Of a stretch of DNA of 64,000 nucleotides, positions 1 through 12,800 are shown piece after piece. Location: positions 1-64,000 of the forward strand of contig JBAOKB010000125.1 in NCBI GenBank assembly GCA_037044905.1, read 5' to 3'. Source of the DNA: Hortaea werneckii (lineage: Eukaryota > Ascomycota > Dothideomycetes > Mycosphaerellales > Teratosphaeriaceae). The position numbers and the translations under genes were made by a program. How positions within the stretch are numbered: position 1 is the first letter of the stretch; every line of letters starts with the position of its first letter. The notes under the pieces were generated by a model. That model saw only the letters and a list, made by a program, of their open reading frames with translations. It ran no database searches and was not told where the DNA came from.

Positions 1-315
1 AGGCCTGCCGCCTGCAGGGCCTGGGCTACTGTATTAGGCAGCACACGTCACCGCGGGCATTGGTGAATTATGCTTTTGCGAGTGCGAAGAGGGCACCGAC
101 TTCATCCGCATGGCCTGATCTAACGCCTCCTGACGCTCTGACTCCCCATGGGCGATATCACTGCAGATACACACATCACGTGAGCCTGGAAGGTGGACGT
201 CCAGCGCGAGTCACGAATTCGAGGCCGACGCGACACATCCGAAGACTCGCCCATCCGTAGAAACGGCGGCTGAACGTCATCGTCCAAGCTGGTCCCGCAG
301 AGGAGCGCGCGCGCA
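1..315. other. upstream region of the Zn2Cys6 gene
   Basis: GC-rich non-coding sequence before the ATG at 316, presumably 5' UTR and promoter. Short open frames here look like chance. No TATA box or other recognisable element was seen. Confidence 0.5.
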
Positions 316-986
316 ATGAACCCACACATGCCCTACGGTGCGCACATGCCGCCGCCGCCGCCCAATGGATCACATCCGCAGCCGAGCACCGTCCAGCTAC
401 CGCCCATTTTCGGCAACCAATTTCACGGCCATGGCTCGCCAGGCAACATGCTCGACACGTCTCCCACCGGGGCACCTTGGTTCACGGGAGGCGGCGACGA
501 CTACGGGTTCGATGACGACAACGTGGGGGAGAATGATGTTGGCAATGGCGACGATGGCGCACAAGGTGGTAGAGATCCCAAGCGGAGGAGGATCGCCCGG
601 GCGTGTGATATGTGCCGGAAGAAGAAGATCAAGTGCGATGGCAAGATGCCCAAGTGTAGTCACTGCGAGAACTACAAGACCGAATGTATCTTTACGCAGC
701 AGGAAAAGAAACGGGCACCACCAAAGGGAGCAAAGTACATCGAGGGTCTGGAGAACCGTCTCGGTAGAATGGAGAGTCTCCTGCGTATGAGCGGGTTGCT
801 GAACGAAGATGATGGCGGTAAGACCGACCTGGGAACTTTGGAGAGAAGGTTGCAGGAGCGTCAGAGTCAAAGCCACACGGCAAGTCCTGCGCAGTCAAAT
901 TTCGGCAACGCTCATGACCGTCAGACTCCGACGGATGGAAGCTTGCGCGATCAACAGCAGCAGCAACAGCAACAACAGCAACAACA

Positions 987-1017
<31 letters not shown>

Positions 1018-3628
1018 CAGCAGCAGCAGAGCCCGCAAATTGATCCGGCACTGAGCGAACGTCCCTCGCAGCGGCAAACAACCGACACAAGCGATTCAAA
1101 CGAATCTCCTTCCAAGCGTGATCCAAAAGATGTCGACTCCCTCGCCGATCAGATGTGCAGCCTAATCACTAACAACTGTGGCGAAACCCGGTATATTGGC
1201 TCGTCTTCCGGCTTCTCTATCTTCAGTCCCAAGGGTATTCAGTGGGTAAATGAAAAGACCGGGGACAACAGTTTCCAGCAGATGATTGCCTCCGCGACCT
1301 CAGAAGACAAACAAGGCTGGGACCATTGGAAACCTGAAGTCTTCAATGATCTGTTTCAAAGAAGAGTTTTTAAGCCTCTGCCAGAAAGAAGAGAGTGCGA
1401 AGCCCTTTTGAGAGACTACTTTGAACACTTCAATCAAATGTTCCCACTCTTCCATGAGCCGACATTCATGCATCTCGTAGATCGGCATTATAGCGAAAAT
1501 CCATATGAAGGCAGTGGTTGGTGGGCGAGTTTGAACGTAGCATTGGCGATCGCCCATCGATTGAGGGTCATGAGCAATGTGGTTGGCAGCGAAGAGGATG
1601 AAACTGCCTGGCTGTATCTGAAGAATGCGATGGCGGTCATGACGGAGCTCGTAATGCGGAATACGGACTTGCTTTCCGTTCAGGCACTGCTGGGCATGGC
1701 TTTATTCCTTCAAGGAACACCCAACCCGCAGCCTTCGTTTTTCTTGGTAGCAGCGGCCATGCGACTTGCCCATAGCATCGGTTTGCACAAACGCGGCAGT
1801 GGTTTCAATCTGAACCAAGTCGAAGACGAACAGCGAAAACGCGTATTCTGGATCGCCTATCTTCTGGACAAAGACATATGCCTTCGATCGGGCCGTCCTC
1901 CAGCTCAAGACGACGATGACATGAATGTAGAGCTGCCCTCCGAAGAGCCTCCCGATGGACTTGGCAGCATTCCACTCAAAGAAGGAACCACGGGCCCTGG
2001 AGGCGAGCCCCGAAAGACCATGAATCTCTTCCGGCTCAATTGCACCTTCGCGCAAATACAGAGCAAGGTTTACAAGCAACTTTACTCAGTGAAGGCATCC
2101 CGACAATCAGACGGCGAACTCTTAAATACGATCGGCGAGCTTGATACTCTCCTCGAAGCCTGGAAGGACAGTATCCCCCTCGACTTCCGTCCAGAGCACG
2201 AGATCAATGCACTTAACACTCCGTTGATCCTGCACGTCGTGGTTCTGCACTTCGCGTACTACAATTGTCTCACGACAATACATAGGATGTCTGTGCATCA
2301 CGGGTACTGGACCTCTAGACTGAGCGACTATGCGATCCAGGGATTGAACGCTAGGCCATTGAACCCAAGAGTGTTTATGAGTGCAGCTCTGTGCGTCAAT
2401 GCGGCCCGGACTAGCATTGGGCTGATAAGATATATTCCTCAGGGCGACTTTGCTTGCACATGGTAGGTTCACGGACCTTGTTCTCACCCGTTTGACGCGG
2501 GAACGTAATGCTGACTCGATCCTCACCAGGCTCATATTGTACTTCCCGGTTTCGGCCCTTGTTACACTCTTTGCCAACATCTTGCAAAATCCTCAAGATG
2601 CCCGTGCAAGAAGCGATCTCAAGCTCATGGCGTCGGTCGTCTCCTTCTTGACCATGCTCGAACGAGACGTTAGCGAATCCAATGGGAACGTTCGACGCAT
2701 GCTGTCTGTATGCTCAGAATTCGAGCGCATAGCCAAGGTGGTTCTGGACAAAGCGGAAAGCGACATGCGTGCTAAAGGTTCCAAACGTAAGGCCGGGACG
2801 GGTCAGACACAGAAGGAAGCCGAGCGTGCGCTGAGAGACCGTAATGTAATCGAAGCGGCCATCGCAGCCGGGCTGGAGGAAGGAAAAACATTGGAGCAGA
2901 TCCAGGCAGAAACGCAAGCGGCATATCGACGTCCAGTACAGACTCCCAGCCTGAAGAGCGCGATGAACAGCGGAGCAGGCGCGAGTCCTGCAAGCTTCGC
3001 CGGGAGCCAAAATAGTGGTAATGGGGGAAGGCAGCAAGGGCAGGAGGTGAAGAGTCCAACGCAGCATATGTGGCAACAAGAGCAGCAGCAACAGCAACAA
3101 CGTCAACAAAAACGTCAAAAGCAATTTGATGGACAGTCCGAGCAGGCGGGTCCTTGGCAGACCATGACGGGCCCTCTCGACAACCAAGGGGCAGCAATGC
3201 CTGGATTCGGCATCCCGGGCGGCATGAATGCACCTGCTGGCGGTCGCATGGCCGGGCCCGCTGGCCAGATGCCTTCTCAAGCAGCTTTGAATTCCCAGGG
3301 GCCGTCCAATTTCAACCAGCCCCAGCAAAACCTCACGGATGGTTTCGCCCCGGACGCTTTCACTCCTAATCCTGCCAACGGCGTTGACTCCCTCATGCCG
3401 GGAGATATGAGCGGCATGGGACAGGATCTAGGCGGTGTCGGTGGCTCTTTCCAGCAACCCTTTGTCCCTCAGGACCTCTGGCAGATGCCCATGACGCTCG
3501 AGTGGGACTGGGCGGAGGGATTGGGTTTGGGGAGCTTCACGCCTGGCGGCATGATGGGCGGTAATCTTTTCGGGGATGCGGGCGGGTATATGGATCCTCA
3601 CCAACAGCACGGCGGCGGAGGTCAATGA
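316..3628 (+). CDS. Zn2Cys6 transcription factor with fungal_trans domain
   Basis: Predicted nuclear DNA-binding regulator of 1,081 aa from two exons, 316-2462 and 2530-3628. The 67-nt intron starts GTAGGT, has a CTGAC branch site and ends CAG; splicing joins codon 716 (Trp) to LILYFPVSA, which restores the end of the fungal_trans domain. A Zn2Cys6 cluster (CDMCRKKKIKCDGKMPKCSHC) lies near residues 97-117, followed by a short coiled-coil-like linker (KYIEGLENRLGRMESLL). A pure run of 26 Gln covers about residues 213-238. The regulatory domain (PF04082 type) covers about 360-760 and includes the SGRPPAQDDDD block. The C-terminus is rich in Gln, Gly, Pro and Met, with a second short Gln run near nt 3080. 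The target pathway cannot be told from sequence; I do not recognise it as XlnR, AmyR or NirA. Confidence 0.95.
952..1029 (+). repeat. mixed CAG/CAA polyglutamine tract in coding sequence
   Basis: Twenty-six consecutive glutamine codons of mixed CAG and CAA lie in frame between the zinc cluster and the fungal_trans domain. Such tracts are length-variable by slippage and often act as activation or phase-separating segments. The mixing of codons should slow expansion. Confidence 0.97.
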
Positions 3629-4141
3629 AGATTTAGACGCATGCATTGAGCATTACGGGTTATATTATGATGGATAGACCTCGATGAATTCGCTGTTTCC
3701 GGACAAGAGGCGAAAATCGGTTTGCTCTTCTTTTGCTCTTACTGGAGCGTTGTATTCTATTTAGCCTGTAGACGAGAGATGGGGTGGCGCCACTGGTTTG
3801 CATGCAGAGCGCAGATAATGCGTAGACTGAATGTCTCGGGAATGATGCTCCTCCGGTAACCATGTGTACGGCAATGCTGCATCACGTCTCATGCGATGCA
3901 GTGCGAATGAGCAAAGAGACAGCCACATTCAGAGGGTGGTCGTCCGTTTCGGACGCAATGCTTTGGCCAATCACGTGGAGGCGTCTTCTAGCGCGCGCTA
4001 GCGCACCGTCAGATTACCTTATTATTCAGTCCACGGTCATGGAGGCTACCATCGTACTGTTCTCATCCGCCAACGGCCTACATTGGTTCGTCCCATCCTC
4101 TTACAACTTCGAGGAGCCTTCCTTGCCGTCACGCGGACATT
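3629..4141. other. intergenic region
   Basis: 3' flank of the Zn2Cys6 gene and 5' flank of the CCCH gene. An overlapping open frame (3862-4188) has no recognisable features and I read it as chance. No RNA gene seen. Confidence 0.5.
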
Positions 4142-5670
4142 ATGAACGGCCACAGTGGGACGTTAGATTCCTACACCGAACGCCTTGAAGGCTTTAGAAA
4201 GTCGGACGCTGAACGGGATGCCCTCGTTGCGGAGCTGATCAAGAATCACGCTGCCTTGCAATTAAAGTACGACGAGAAATGCGAAGATTATAATAACGAA
4301 GTCGAGTCCCGCCGGAGTTGGCAGTCTAAGTTTAGGTCCAGCGAGCAAGCCCTTAACCAGCAGAAGCAAGTATCAGTGAGTTCGCCTGCTGAGTAGTTTG
4401 CCCCGTTTTATGAAAGTCCGAAGGCTGATGAGTGCAGGGGGCGAGCAATTTTGCAGTCGCCGTACTCGATGGTGATGGGGCAATATTCCAAGACTTTCTC
4501 TACTCTCAAGGCAAAGACGGTGGTGCCGAGGCCGCACACATCGTCCATGCAGCGCTTCGGGACCAACTCCAAGAACTCTATCACGACAGCAACGTCTCCG
4601 ATTGGAGCATTGTTGTCTATGTCATCCTCAATCTTCAGGGCCTGGGCATGAAGCTGGCATCTGAGAATATCATCTCTAATCCCAACGAGCTTGCAGCATT
4701 TGGTCGAGCTTTCGGCGCAGCGCAGCCGCACTTCAACTTCATCGACGTCGGGGCTGGGAAGGAGCGTGCGGATCATAAAGTCCGTGAGACGCTTAGACTG
4801 TACCTGCCAAACGCCCAATGCCGACACGTTTTCTTCGGACCGTGTCACGATAAGGGCTATCTGCCAGCTTTGGAGCCCTATCGCGGTGCTTACGCATCTA
4901 AGATTACGCTCGTAGAGACTATTCCTGCTGAGACCGGATTCGCTCAGCTTGGTCTTCAGCGGATCAGCATTCCCCAAGCTTTTAGGGACAAGAACCTGCC
5001 GCCGAGATACCCGGCTACTGGATCCTCTTTCCAGGCGTCTGGCGGTGGCGCCCGCCTACCAAGCAATGCTAGAATTCCGAACATGGAACCCGCCACGACA
5101 GCGATTTCACCACCACCTACTTCTACAAGCCCTGCTCCGTCCGCGTCGTCTCAGGCGGCTTCGGCAAGTTCATGGGCGACCATAGGCAAAGGCACCACAG
5201 GCAAGTCCTTTGATGTCTCCTCTCGGCCAGCGCCAAAGAAGCGCTACCTACTCTTAAACGCATATGACGAGCGCCTTGATCCCGACCTCCCAAAAGCGGA
5301 TGGTAGGTCATGGGAGCGCTTCACCGACCTGACCCAGGCTAAAGGTCGGAACTTCTGTAATAACCACCACCTCGGCGACAAGTGCGAGACGGGCGAGTAT
5401 TGCGAGTACCTCCACGGTCCCAAACTCACCAATGGCGAACTGCTCGTGCTCAAGAACAAGGCTCGTTCGATCTATTGCTCGAACAAATCTTACTGTCGCG
5501 ATATTGACTGCTACTTGGGCCACCACTGCAAATTTGGGAACACCTGCTCGACCTCCAAGTGCCGGTTTGGCGACACGCATAATGTGGATTTGGAGCCGGC
5601 GAGACGGTACTACGAGGATGGAAGTGAGGAGTGGTTGCCTCAGTTCTTGGAGAAGCACACGAAGGGATGA
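4142..5670 (+). CDS. CCCH zinc-finger protein, probably RNA-binding
   Basis: Predicted 488 aa from exons 4142-4375 and 4438-5670. The 62-nt intron begins GTGAGT, has a CTGAT branch and ends CAG, phase 0; a GTATCA donor six bases earlier would also keep frame and cannot be excluded. The N-terminus (about 1-78) is a charged coiled coil. A globular domain follows (about 80-260, starting NFAVAVLDGDGAIF) that resembles the conserved domain found N-terminal to CCCH fingers in fungal proteins; it includes VVYVILNLQGLG. A Ser/Pro/Ala-rich linker leads to a canonical C-x8-C-x5-C-x3-H finger (from NFCNNHHLGDKC) and a second Cys/His-rich segment (CYLGHHCKFGNTC) near the C-terminus. CCCH proteins usually bind mRNA; the specific role is unknown. 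Confidence 0.88.
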
Positions 5671-6247
5671 GGTGTGATGGCAACTTTTTTTCTTTTGGCA
5701 ATTTAACTTGGCATTCAACCTGGTGTGCCGAGAATAATTTCGTTACATGACTCGGCACATTTGATGGATCGGCCGTTGCCCGGATTGACTTGTAGGTTTG
5801 TCTACGGCAGCAACTTGTGGCATTGTCAATATCTAGGTAGCTTTTTTGCATACATAGTAGATATACGACCGTCTGGTCTACTTTACAGTGTGCATTGGGG
5901 GATATTAGACTTGAGACTCGAGAGTTCAAACGGTGTTTAGGTCTATATCTATGCATCTATCGTCTAGTTCACGATGCTCGAGCCGGACCTTGGCCTCGCG
6001 AGTGGTTGTCGAAAGATTAGGTTCTCCATGGTCCCGCAAACTCTACTCTTGCACCACCGACGGTTGCCGAAAGCCTGGCCACTCATGAACCTTGTCTCAA
6101 CGGCAGTCACGTCCCGTACCTTGCAGTGGATGTAACGAACGCGCCGTGGAGCCGTGGTAATAGCGACCCGTATTATACCCTCAAAACATGTAGCGCTTCG
6201 GGTCAACGAGACCTTACCGTGCGACGCGTCTCTTGCGCAGCATCAAC
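5671..6247. other. intergenic region
   Basis: 3' flank of the CCCH gene and promoter of the next gene. A weakly AT-rich stretch near 5690-5950 looks like 3' UTR or terminator sequence. No gene supported. Confidence 0.5.
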
Positions 6248-8746
6248 ATGTCTTCAGACGTAGAGGATGTGTTCTTCGAGGCGAGCGAGCACGAAGCCGC
6301 TAGCGACGCCGATTCCACGCGACTTGTCGATCGGCAATGGGAGCAATCAAACGGCGCGGATGGCGAGAACACCCCCTCGACCCCCTCGGCCGCCGAGACA
6401 AGTCGCGTAGATCAGGCCGCACCAGCAATCGCACGCGCAAAACATTGGAATTCGAGTGCGAAAAGTCAGACCCGACATTCTCTGCCTGCCTTGCCACCGG
6501 TGCCACCGATCCCACGACACATCTTGGAGGCTGGGGGCAGACCAGCTAGTGTTTCATCGCCTAAAGCTCCGATTCTCGACTCAGCCCCGTCGCGACCTCC
6601 ACGCCGGCACTCTCGAGAAGCCGAGATCATTTCTACGCCCGACATATACGTCGAGCGCCCGCGAACTTCTACTGGCCTGTATTCTAGGAATGACAAGCAG
6701 ATGCTGTCCTCACGACGGACCCTGCATAGCAGGGAGAATGGAACCATAGGAGCAGAAGATACACACGGCGAGAGTAGGTTGGCGAGAGCGCGCGGGAAAT
6801 CGCTCTCTGTGATAAATGGGAGATCTCATCGGCGGACAACGACGCAGGCAGACGCGAGAGGCGATGATCGGGAAGTGGATCAGGACAGGTCACGCGATGG
6901 GAATAGTAGGAAGGAGGATCTGTTCCTAGAGCTTGCGCAGGATAGCGATGAGACCAATGCTAGGCCTTCGAGCAGGCATGAGCGGGCTGCGAGTCGCCTG
7001 TCGCAAGCAGCCAAGCGCAGGTCTCTTCCTGCGGATGCTGAAATCGCCAACCTGACCTCATCTGGAGAACACAGGCCGAAGAGTAGCGGGAGTGCAATCC
7101 ATGGGCGCGCTTTCTCGAGGCCAAGCGCATTGCCTTCAGATCTACAACGGCAGCCTGGACCTCATCAGAGCACGCCCGTCCGCGATTCCGTCAGGGCCGA
7201 TGACTCGGTAAGCGTCTCTGGCAGATCGCTATCCGGCCGTGCGCAGAAATATGCAATGCAGCCTAGCCGTGCTTATGTGTCGCCATCACTATCAGGCCAA
7301 AGATTAAAGTCGCCCGACCTTCCATCGTATGGCCGGAGACGACCATCTTTCGGCACAGCATCTGTGAAAAGCCGGACTACAGACCTGACGCAAACAAAAG
7401 ACGGAGAAGCAGATTCGCAGGACGGATCACTTACTGCCGGTTCCGAGCGAAAGCACTCTTTACCGGAATCCTCTGCCGAGTCGCAAGGGGCAGAAACCGT
7501 CTGGGACGAATTGGACGATCTAAAATCACGAATCAAGAAGCTCGAGCTAACAGGCAAGCTTCCTACATCTTCTGGCGCGGCAATCTCTGGAGAATCAAGT
7601 GAACGCCCCAGAACAGCTACGACGGCTCCGACGACGATCACTTCATCACCAAAGCATGATCGCAAGATGACCGGCTCTGATACCAAGTCACCATCCACAG
7701 AGTTGTCAGGGCCCAATCTCGCGAATGTACACCCCCTGCTGCATTCTGCCCTGGCCAAAGCAAAGTCTCTCCTCCAGCCCTCGCTCTACCGTATGCTCGA
7801 AGCAACCGCATCTGATTCGCTGCAGCTCGCGGCTATGACCGGTAGCGCTGGTCCTCAAGGCACGGCCTTCTCGGCGGCGTCCATTATCAACGGAGTGACC
7901 GTCTCGGATCGCCATGTTCGCCGCAAGGCTGATGCTATGTGCCGAAACCTCACGGACCTGACATTGGCGCTGTGCGATGGCAAGCACGAAAGCACAGTGG
8001 CCGCCTCATCGCCCCTTACGGCTCACTCTGTCCAGCCTTCTCCGACCATTCGCAACTCCAGGAGCAGTATTGGTCCGGGTGAGAATGTTAACAGGAACAC
8101 CAGCCGCCCAGTGAGCCGCCTGGAAGCACGCCGTACAAGCATCTTGGGAATCTCTGCAGGCCAAAGCGTTTCTGGCAGCCCGCGCGAAAGCACGGATGAT
8201 CTTTCAAATGCATCCGAACAGGAGGGTACGCCAACGCATGTTCGTGCACCGCCCCAGGAGCTCCGACGCATCTCGCGCTCTAACAGCCGTCTGCTGGGCG
8301 TGCGATCTAATCGATACGAGGAGACAAGCGCCGACGAAGATCCTACCGTGCGACCACCCTCGCGCGCGATGACCGATGCAGGCAGCAGTTTCCGCAACAG
8401 ATTGAGCGGACAACACCAATCGCCAGGTCAATCCGGAACTTCACCAAGTCTTCGCGAATCGTTGATTGCTCGGCGGGCCAACGCTGGAGCGCAGGATGCG
8501 AATCGCGAGCTACCGCGAGTCTCCTCTTTGAACACGGATCTCGCTCGACGGCGATGGACTAAGGAAGTCACGCCGCCTGTCATGGAGGAAGAAGGCGATG
8601 CTGTGAGTGAGTATACGCCGCCGTCTTCGCACTCACGGAGAAGAGTTACCAGTATGGGGCAATTTAGGGAGAGACGGACGTTGGGCGATGGGGTGCCGTC
8701 TCGCACAGCTAGTCTGAGCTCGAGACGGCATATGGCGGTTGAATAG
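6248..8746 (+). CDS. large disordered Ser/Arg-rich fungal protein of unknown function
   Basis: Single exon, 832 aa, from the first in-frame ATG (MSSDVEDVFFEASEHEAAS). It is dominated by low-complexity Ser, Arg, Pro, Asp and Glu segments, with many SRR/RRxS sites that could be phosphorylated. One compact block near residues 485-580 looks folded: it begins around NVHPLLHSALAKAKSLLQPS and runs through SLYRMLEATASDSLQLAAM to RRKADAMCRNLTDLTLALCD, predicted helical. A short coiled-coil-like stretch (WDELDDLKSRIKKLEL) precedes it. This architecture is common in fungal proteins of unknown function; some databases attach an LPXTG cell-wall label to such proteins, but no LPXTG motif, signal peptide or membrane segment is visible here, so I would not use it. 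Likely cytoplasmic or cortical. Confidence 0.85.
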   Translation: MSSDVEDVFFEASEHEAASDADSTRLVDRQWEQSNGADGENTPSTPSAAETSRVDQAAPAIARAKHWNSSAKSQTRHSLPALPPVPPIPRHILEAGGRPASVSSPKAPILDSAPSRPPRRHSREAEIISTPDIYVERPRTSTGLYSRNDKQMLSSRRTLHSRENGTIGAEDTHGESRLARARGKSLSVINGRSHRRTTTQADARGDDREVDQDRSRDGNSRKEDLFLELAQDSDETNARPSSRHERAASRLSQAAKRRSLPADAEIANLTSSGEHRPKSSGSAIHGRAFSRPSALPSDLQRQPGPHQSTPVRDSVRADDSVSVSGRSLSGRAQKYAMQPSRAYVSPSLSGQRLKSPDLPSYGRRRPSFGTASVKSRTTDLTQTKDGEADSQDGSLTAGSERKHSLPESSAESQGAETVWDELDDLKSRIKKLELTGKLPTSSGAAISGESSERPRTATTAPTTITSSPKHDRKMTGSDTKSPSTELSGPNLANVHPLLHSALAKAKSLLQPSLYRMLEATASDSLQLAAMTGSAGPQGTAFSAASIINGVTVSDRHVRRKADAMCRNLTDLTLALCDGKHESTVAASSPLTAHSVQPSPTIRNSRSSIGPGENVNRNTSRPVSRLEARRTSILGISAGQSVSGSPRESTDDLSNASEQEGTPTHVRAPPQELRRISRSNSRLLGVRSNRYEETSADEDPTVRPPSRAMTDAGSSFRNRLSGQHQSPGQSGTSPSLRESLIARRANAGAQDANRELPRVSSLNTDLARRRWTKEVTPPVMEEEGDAVSEYTPPSSHSRRRVTSMGQFRERRTLGDGVPSRTASLSSRRHMAVE

Positions 8747-9845
8747 AACAGGAGGAGAGGAGAGAGCTTCCTACCCATCGCTCCACGACTACTATGGCTT
8801 TTTCATTTTGGTTTTTTGGTTTTTCATTGCGTATAGCGGGGGCGCTGAAGGGAAATGCAGCGCGAGCATGATCACGGGAAATGGGAAACGGGAAATCTGT
8901 CATACAGTACTACTGCATGTTAGCTGTCGCTTTTACTTTTGTACAAAGGTCGGGAATCCTAAAGAGATGTAGATGGAGTCAGAGTGATTCATTGCCAACT
9001 TGGAAATTACAGGGGACGGAAGCGTTAGATTGAGGTCGCGAACATGCGTCATGCTGTCTGAATCGCTAAAGCAATTCGGTCGTAGGCCGCATGCGATGGA
9101 TCCATCTGCAGATTGGTTCCCATGGGGGGTCCTCGGGCTAAACCCGAACCGGTTAGTGGGCGACTCCGAAACACCCTCCGCGACGACCTCACGTCTCGCT
9201 CCAAGACTCGTTTCTATTAGCCGTTAGGTACGTACTTATTTTTTGCTACTTGTCGCAGCCAGAGCCGGAATTTAGGCTTCAAACTAGGATACAGTACTGT
9301 GATCAAGTCACCATCACCAGTAGCTTCGAAACGGCCTTCCGCGTCTGGACCAGTCTGCGCAGAATCTGCTGTTTCGAGGGTGGCGATGAACCCGTCTCGT
9401 GGGCTCGACATATCTATTTTCTGGGGAAATACTAGTCTCAGTAACTTGGTCGGTCATCCACATTGACCAGGCCGAGTCCGACCGGGTTGGTTCTCGGCTG
9501 CCGGAGCGGTCGTCATCCTGAGGTTTGAGGCCATGCTTTTCCGGCTGATTGTGAAACAATCTGCGATGAGACTGGTCCTTGGGCCAATTTGTGGATATGA
9601 TGTGGACATGAGAGGGACGTCCGATGGTATATGAATATTGGTATGCGGCACATGCTTTCCTATCCTCTTTCTTCCTTCCGTCCTACCTCACTGCATCGCT
9701 TTGCGTCTGTTCATTCTTTGAGCTCTGGTAGCATCACACTCGCTTGTTTCCTACGTTTTCGTTCCCTTCGTTGAGCACAGGTGCTCGGAAGGCATAGAAT
9801 TCTTCCCTCACTTGCCCTTTTCAAACCCACGACAGCTTTATCAAG
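8747..9845. other. 1.1-kb intergenic region with CT-rich leader
   Basis: Contains the 3' flank of the disordered protein gene and the promoter of the mucin-like gene. Short open frames (for example 9000-9227 and 9314-9559) show no recognisable domain. A pyrimidine-rich stretch lies near 9655-9690. Confidence 0.55.
9655..9690 (+). promoter_or_regulatory. CT-rich tract upstream of secreted protein gene
   Basis: A pyrimidine-rich run (TTTCCTATCCTCTTTCTTCC and following) about 160-190 bp upstream of the ATG at 9846. CT-rich tracts near transcription starts are typical of well-expressed filamentous-fungal genes. Position and function are inferred. Confidence 0.4.
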
Positions 9846-12800
9846 ATGAAGTTCACCACCGCGACGTTCGGTGTCCTCTCCGGACTTCTTGCCGGCACCC
9901 ATGCCAGCGTCGAAAAGCGCGAGGCTGTGCCGCAGGATGGGAACTCCTGCCCAGAGTCTTGCCGTGGCGTCGCTACGAGCACTATGGTTGTAACGAGCAC
10001 CACTATGGTGACCAGCACTGCATGGGAAACGCGTGCAGCCGCAACTGGGGGCAATGGAGCAGGCTCCACTGTCACAGTCCAGGTCACGAGGACTCTAGGT
10101 GGCGGCGATCGCACTGTTACGGTACCAGGCCAGACCATTACGGCCACAGAAACGGTCCAGGGAAGCAATGGTCAAGGCTCGGGTGGAGCTGCAGCATCCA
10201 CTGTCTACGTTACGACCGGCTACCAAGGCTCCAACGGCTCAGAGACTCAGGGAGGCTACACGACCACCGAGAACGGGCCAGGAGGTCCTTATGTCTCCAC
10301 AGTTTACTACACTTCTTTCCCAAATGGCGGAAGCGGCACTGAGGTCTCTCCCGCAGCTACCTCATCCGGTCCGCCTTACCCCATCCCGTATGCGAACGGC
10401 ACAACCATGGTCATTCCAACTGGAAGCGGTGTTTCTGGAGCTGGTAGCTACGGCACGGGCGCCTCTTCGGCCACCTCTGTAGTTGTCAATGGGACATCGC
10501 CGGCCTTGAGCGCGAGTACGTTGTCGGTTAGTGCCTCTGCTTCCTCCCCCGCACAGTCTGGCAGCGCTTCGACTGCCACGCTATCTGGAAGCGCGGGCTA
10601 CTATACTACCACCATCATTGGATCCACTGGGTCGAATGCTTCAGTTTCCGCTGCGGAGACTACTGGACCGTCCCCTCCTCCGTACGGTAGCGCCTCGACA
10701 GCTACTCTTTCTGGTAGTGGTGGCTTCTACACGACGACAATGATTGGATCTAACGCCTCGGTGTCTGCTGCGGGAACTGGCGGATTTTCTCCTGTCCCGT
10801 CTGGCGGCGCCTCGACTGCTACGCTGTCCGGCAGCGGCGGCCTTTACACAACTACGCTTGTTGGATCTACTGGATCAAACGCTTCGGTCTCTGCCGCTGA
10901 GACTACCGGACCTTCTCCGCCTCCGTACGGTGGCGCATCGACTGCTACTCTGTCTGGAAGTGGCGGCTTTTACACAACGACACTCATTGGATCAAACTCT
11001 TCAACTGCTGATGCAGAGACCACGGGACCAGCTACTTTACCCTCTGGAAGCGCCTCGACGGCAACCCTCTCTGGTAGCGCCGGCTACTACACTACTACAA
11101 TTATTGGGTCGAACTCCTCGAACACTGCTGCTCAAGGCACTGGACCTTCTCTGCCATCTGGCGGCGCTTCTACAGCGACCCTCTCTGGCAGCGCGGGCTC
11201 TTATACTACAGTCATTGGGTCAAACTCGTCAACCGCTGATGCCGAAACCGCCGGGCCGTCTACTGTGTCCCTCAGCGGCGCCTCGACCGCGACACTCTCT
11301 GGCACCGCTGGATCCTACACCACTGTCATCGGATCGAACAGTTCGGTCTCCGCTGCGGGCACGACTGGTCCTTCCCCATTGCCTTCCGGTAGTGCATCGA
11401 CTTCGGTGATCTCTGGCAGCGCTGGCTTTTACACTACCACAATCGTGCCTGCCGCTTCTGGATCGTCCACTGGAATGAACAATTTGACCTCGCAAGCCTC
11501 GCAGACCGGCCCATCCAGCTACCAAATTACCAGCGTCTCAACCGCCCTCACTGGGTACGGATCGCAGACCACTGACGCAAGTGGTAGCCTGGTTTCCCCA
11601 GCTGGAACGGGAGGCAGCAGCCTGGGATCAGGATATGGTAACATAACTGAGACGATCTCTTCTACCGTCCTCTCTGGAAGTGGATCCAGCAATGGTATTT
11701 CTGGATCGAGTACTCTTCAAGCGGAAAGTAGCAGCCTGGTTTCTCCTGTCGCCAGCGGATCGACAGGGGGCACCAGCATCGGGGCAGGGTACGGGAATGG
11801 CACTCAGACCGTCTCATCTACGATTGTCTCCGGAACCGGCTCGAACACTGGTTCATCTGGGGCGGCCTCTTTCCCAACGGTGAGCAGCGCTGCTGCTTCC
11901 TCGGGCTCGGCGAATAGCTCTCTCGTCTCGCCAGCTAGCGTTGGCCTCTCAACATCGACTGCTTACGTGACCAGTGCCACGACGATCCAGTCGTGCGCTC
12001 CCGAGGTCACCGATTGCCCTGTCGGCTCAGTGGTCATTGTAACCAATACTGTCCCGAACACAGTGTACTCTCCTTCCGTCACCAGCTACTCCACGTCGAC
12101 CGTCTTCAGTACCCAGGTTACCACGATCACCTCCTGTGCTCCTGAGGTTACCGAATGTCCCGCAGAATCCGTAACGGTTGTCACCAATACCATTCCCGTC
12201 AGCACTATTATTTGCCCGGTGACGAGCACTGGGGCAGCTGGGGCAAATGGTACTGAATCTGCCCCTGCATCTTCTCTGGTATCCCCGGCGGCAGCCAGCT
12301 CCACATCTCCACCGCTCTCGACAGGGACCGGTTACGCTCCTGCAGGCAACAGTAGTGTTGCAGCCGCAGCTTCTGCTTCTTCTTCTGCCTCAGATGCTGC
12401 TGGCGTTAGTTCTTCTTCGCCACTATCGTCTGCTGCTACCGCTTCAGCATCGAGCTCTGAGTACTCGGCTCAGCCAAGCTACTACCCGACTGACTCCAGC
12501 AATGGCACTTCAGCTGCTGGTCCGACCGGATATGCTGCCTCTAGCAGCGCTGATGTTAGCTCCACGCTCGTCTCCCCCGCTGCTGAAAGCTCTGGATCGC
12601 CCTCGAGCCTCGCGGCATCCAGTACCTTTGGCGTTGCTTCGAACAGCACGATGCCCGCCGGTCCTACGGCTTACTCGGCTTCGAGCAGTAGCCTGGCCTC
12701 TCCTAGCAGCTCCGTTGTTAATGTAGAGAGTAGCAGCATTGCCACCGTCACGAACACCGTAACCACATCTGGTGGTGTTTCGGCGCCTACCGGTTCTGCG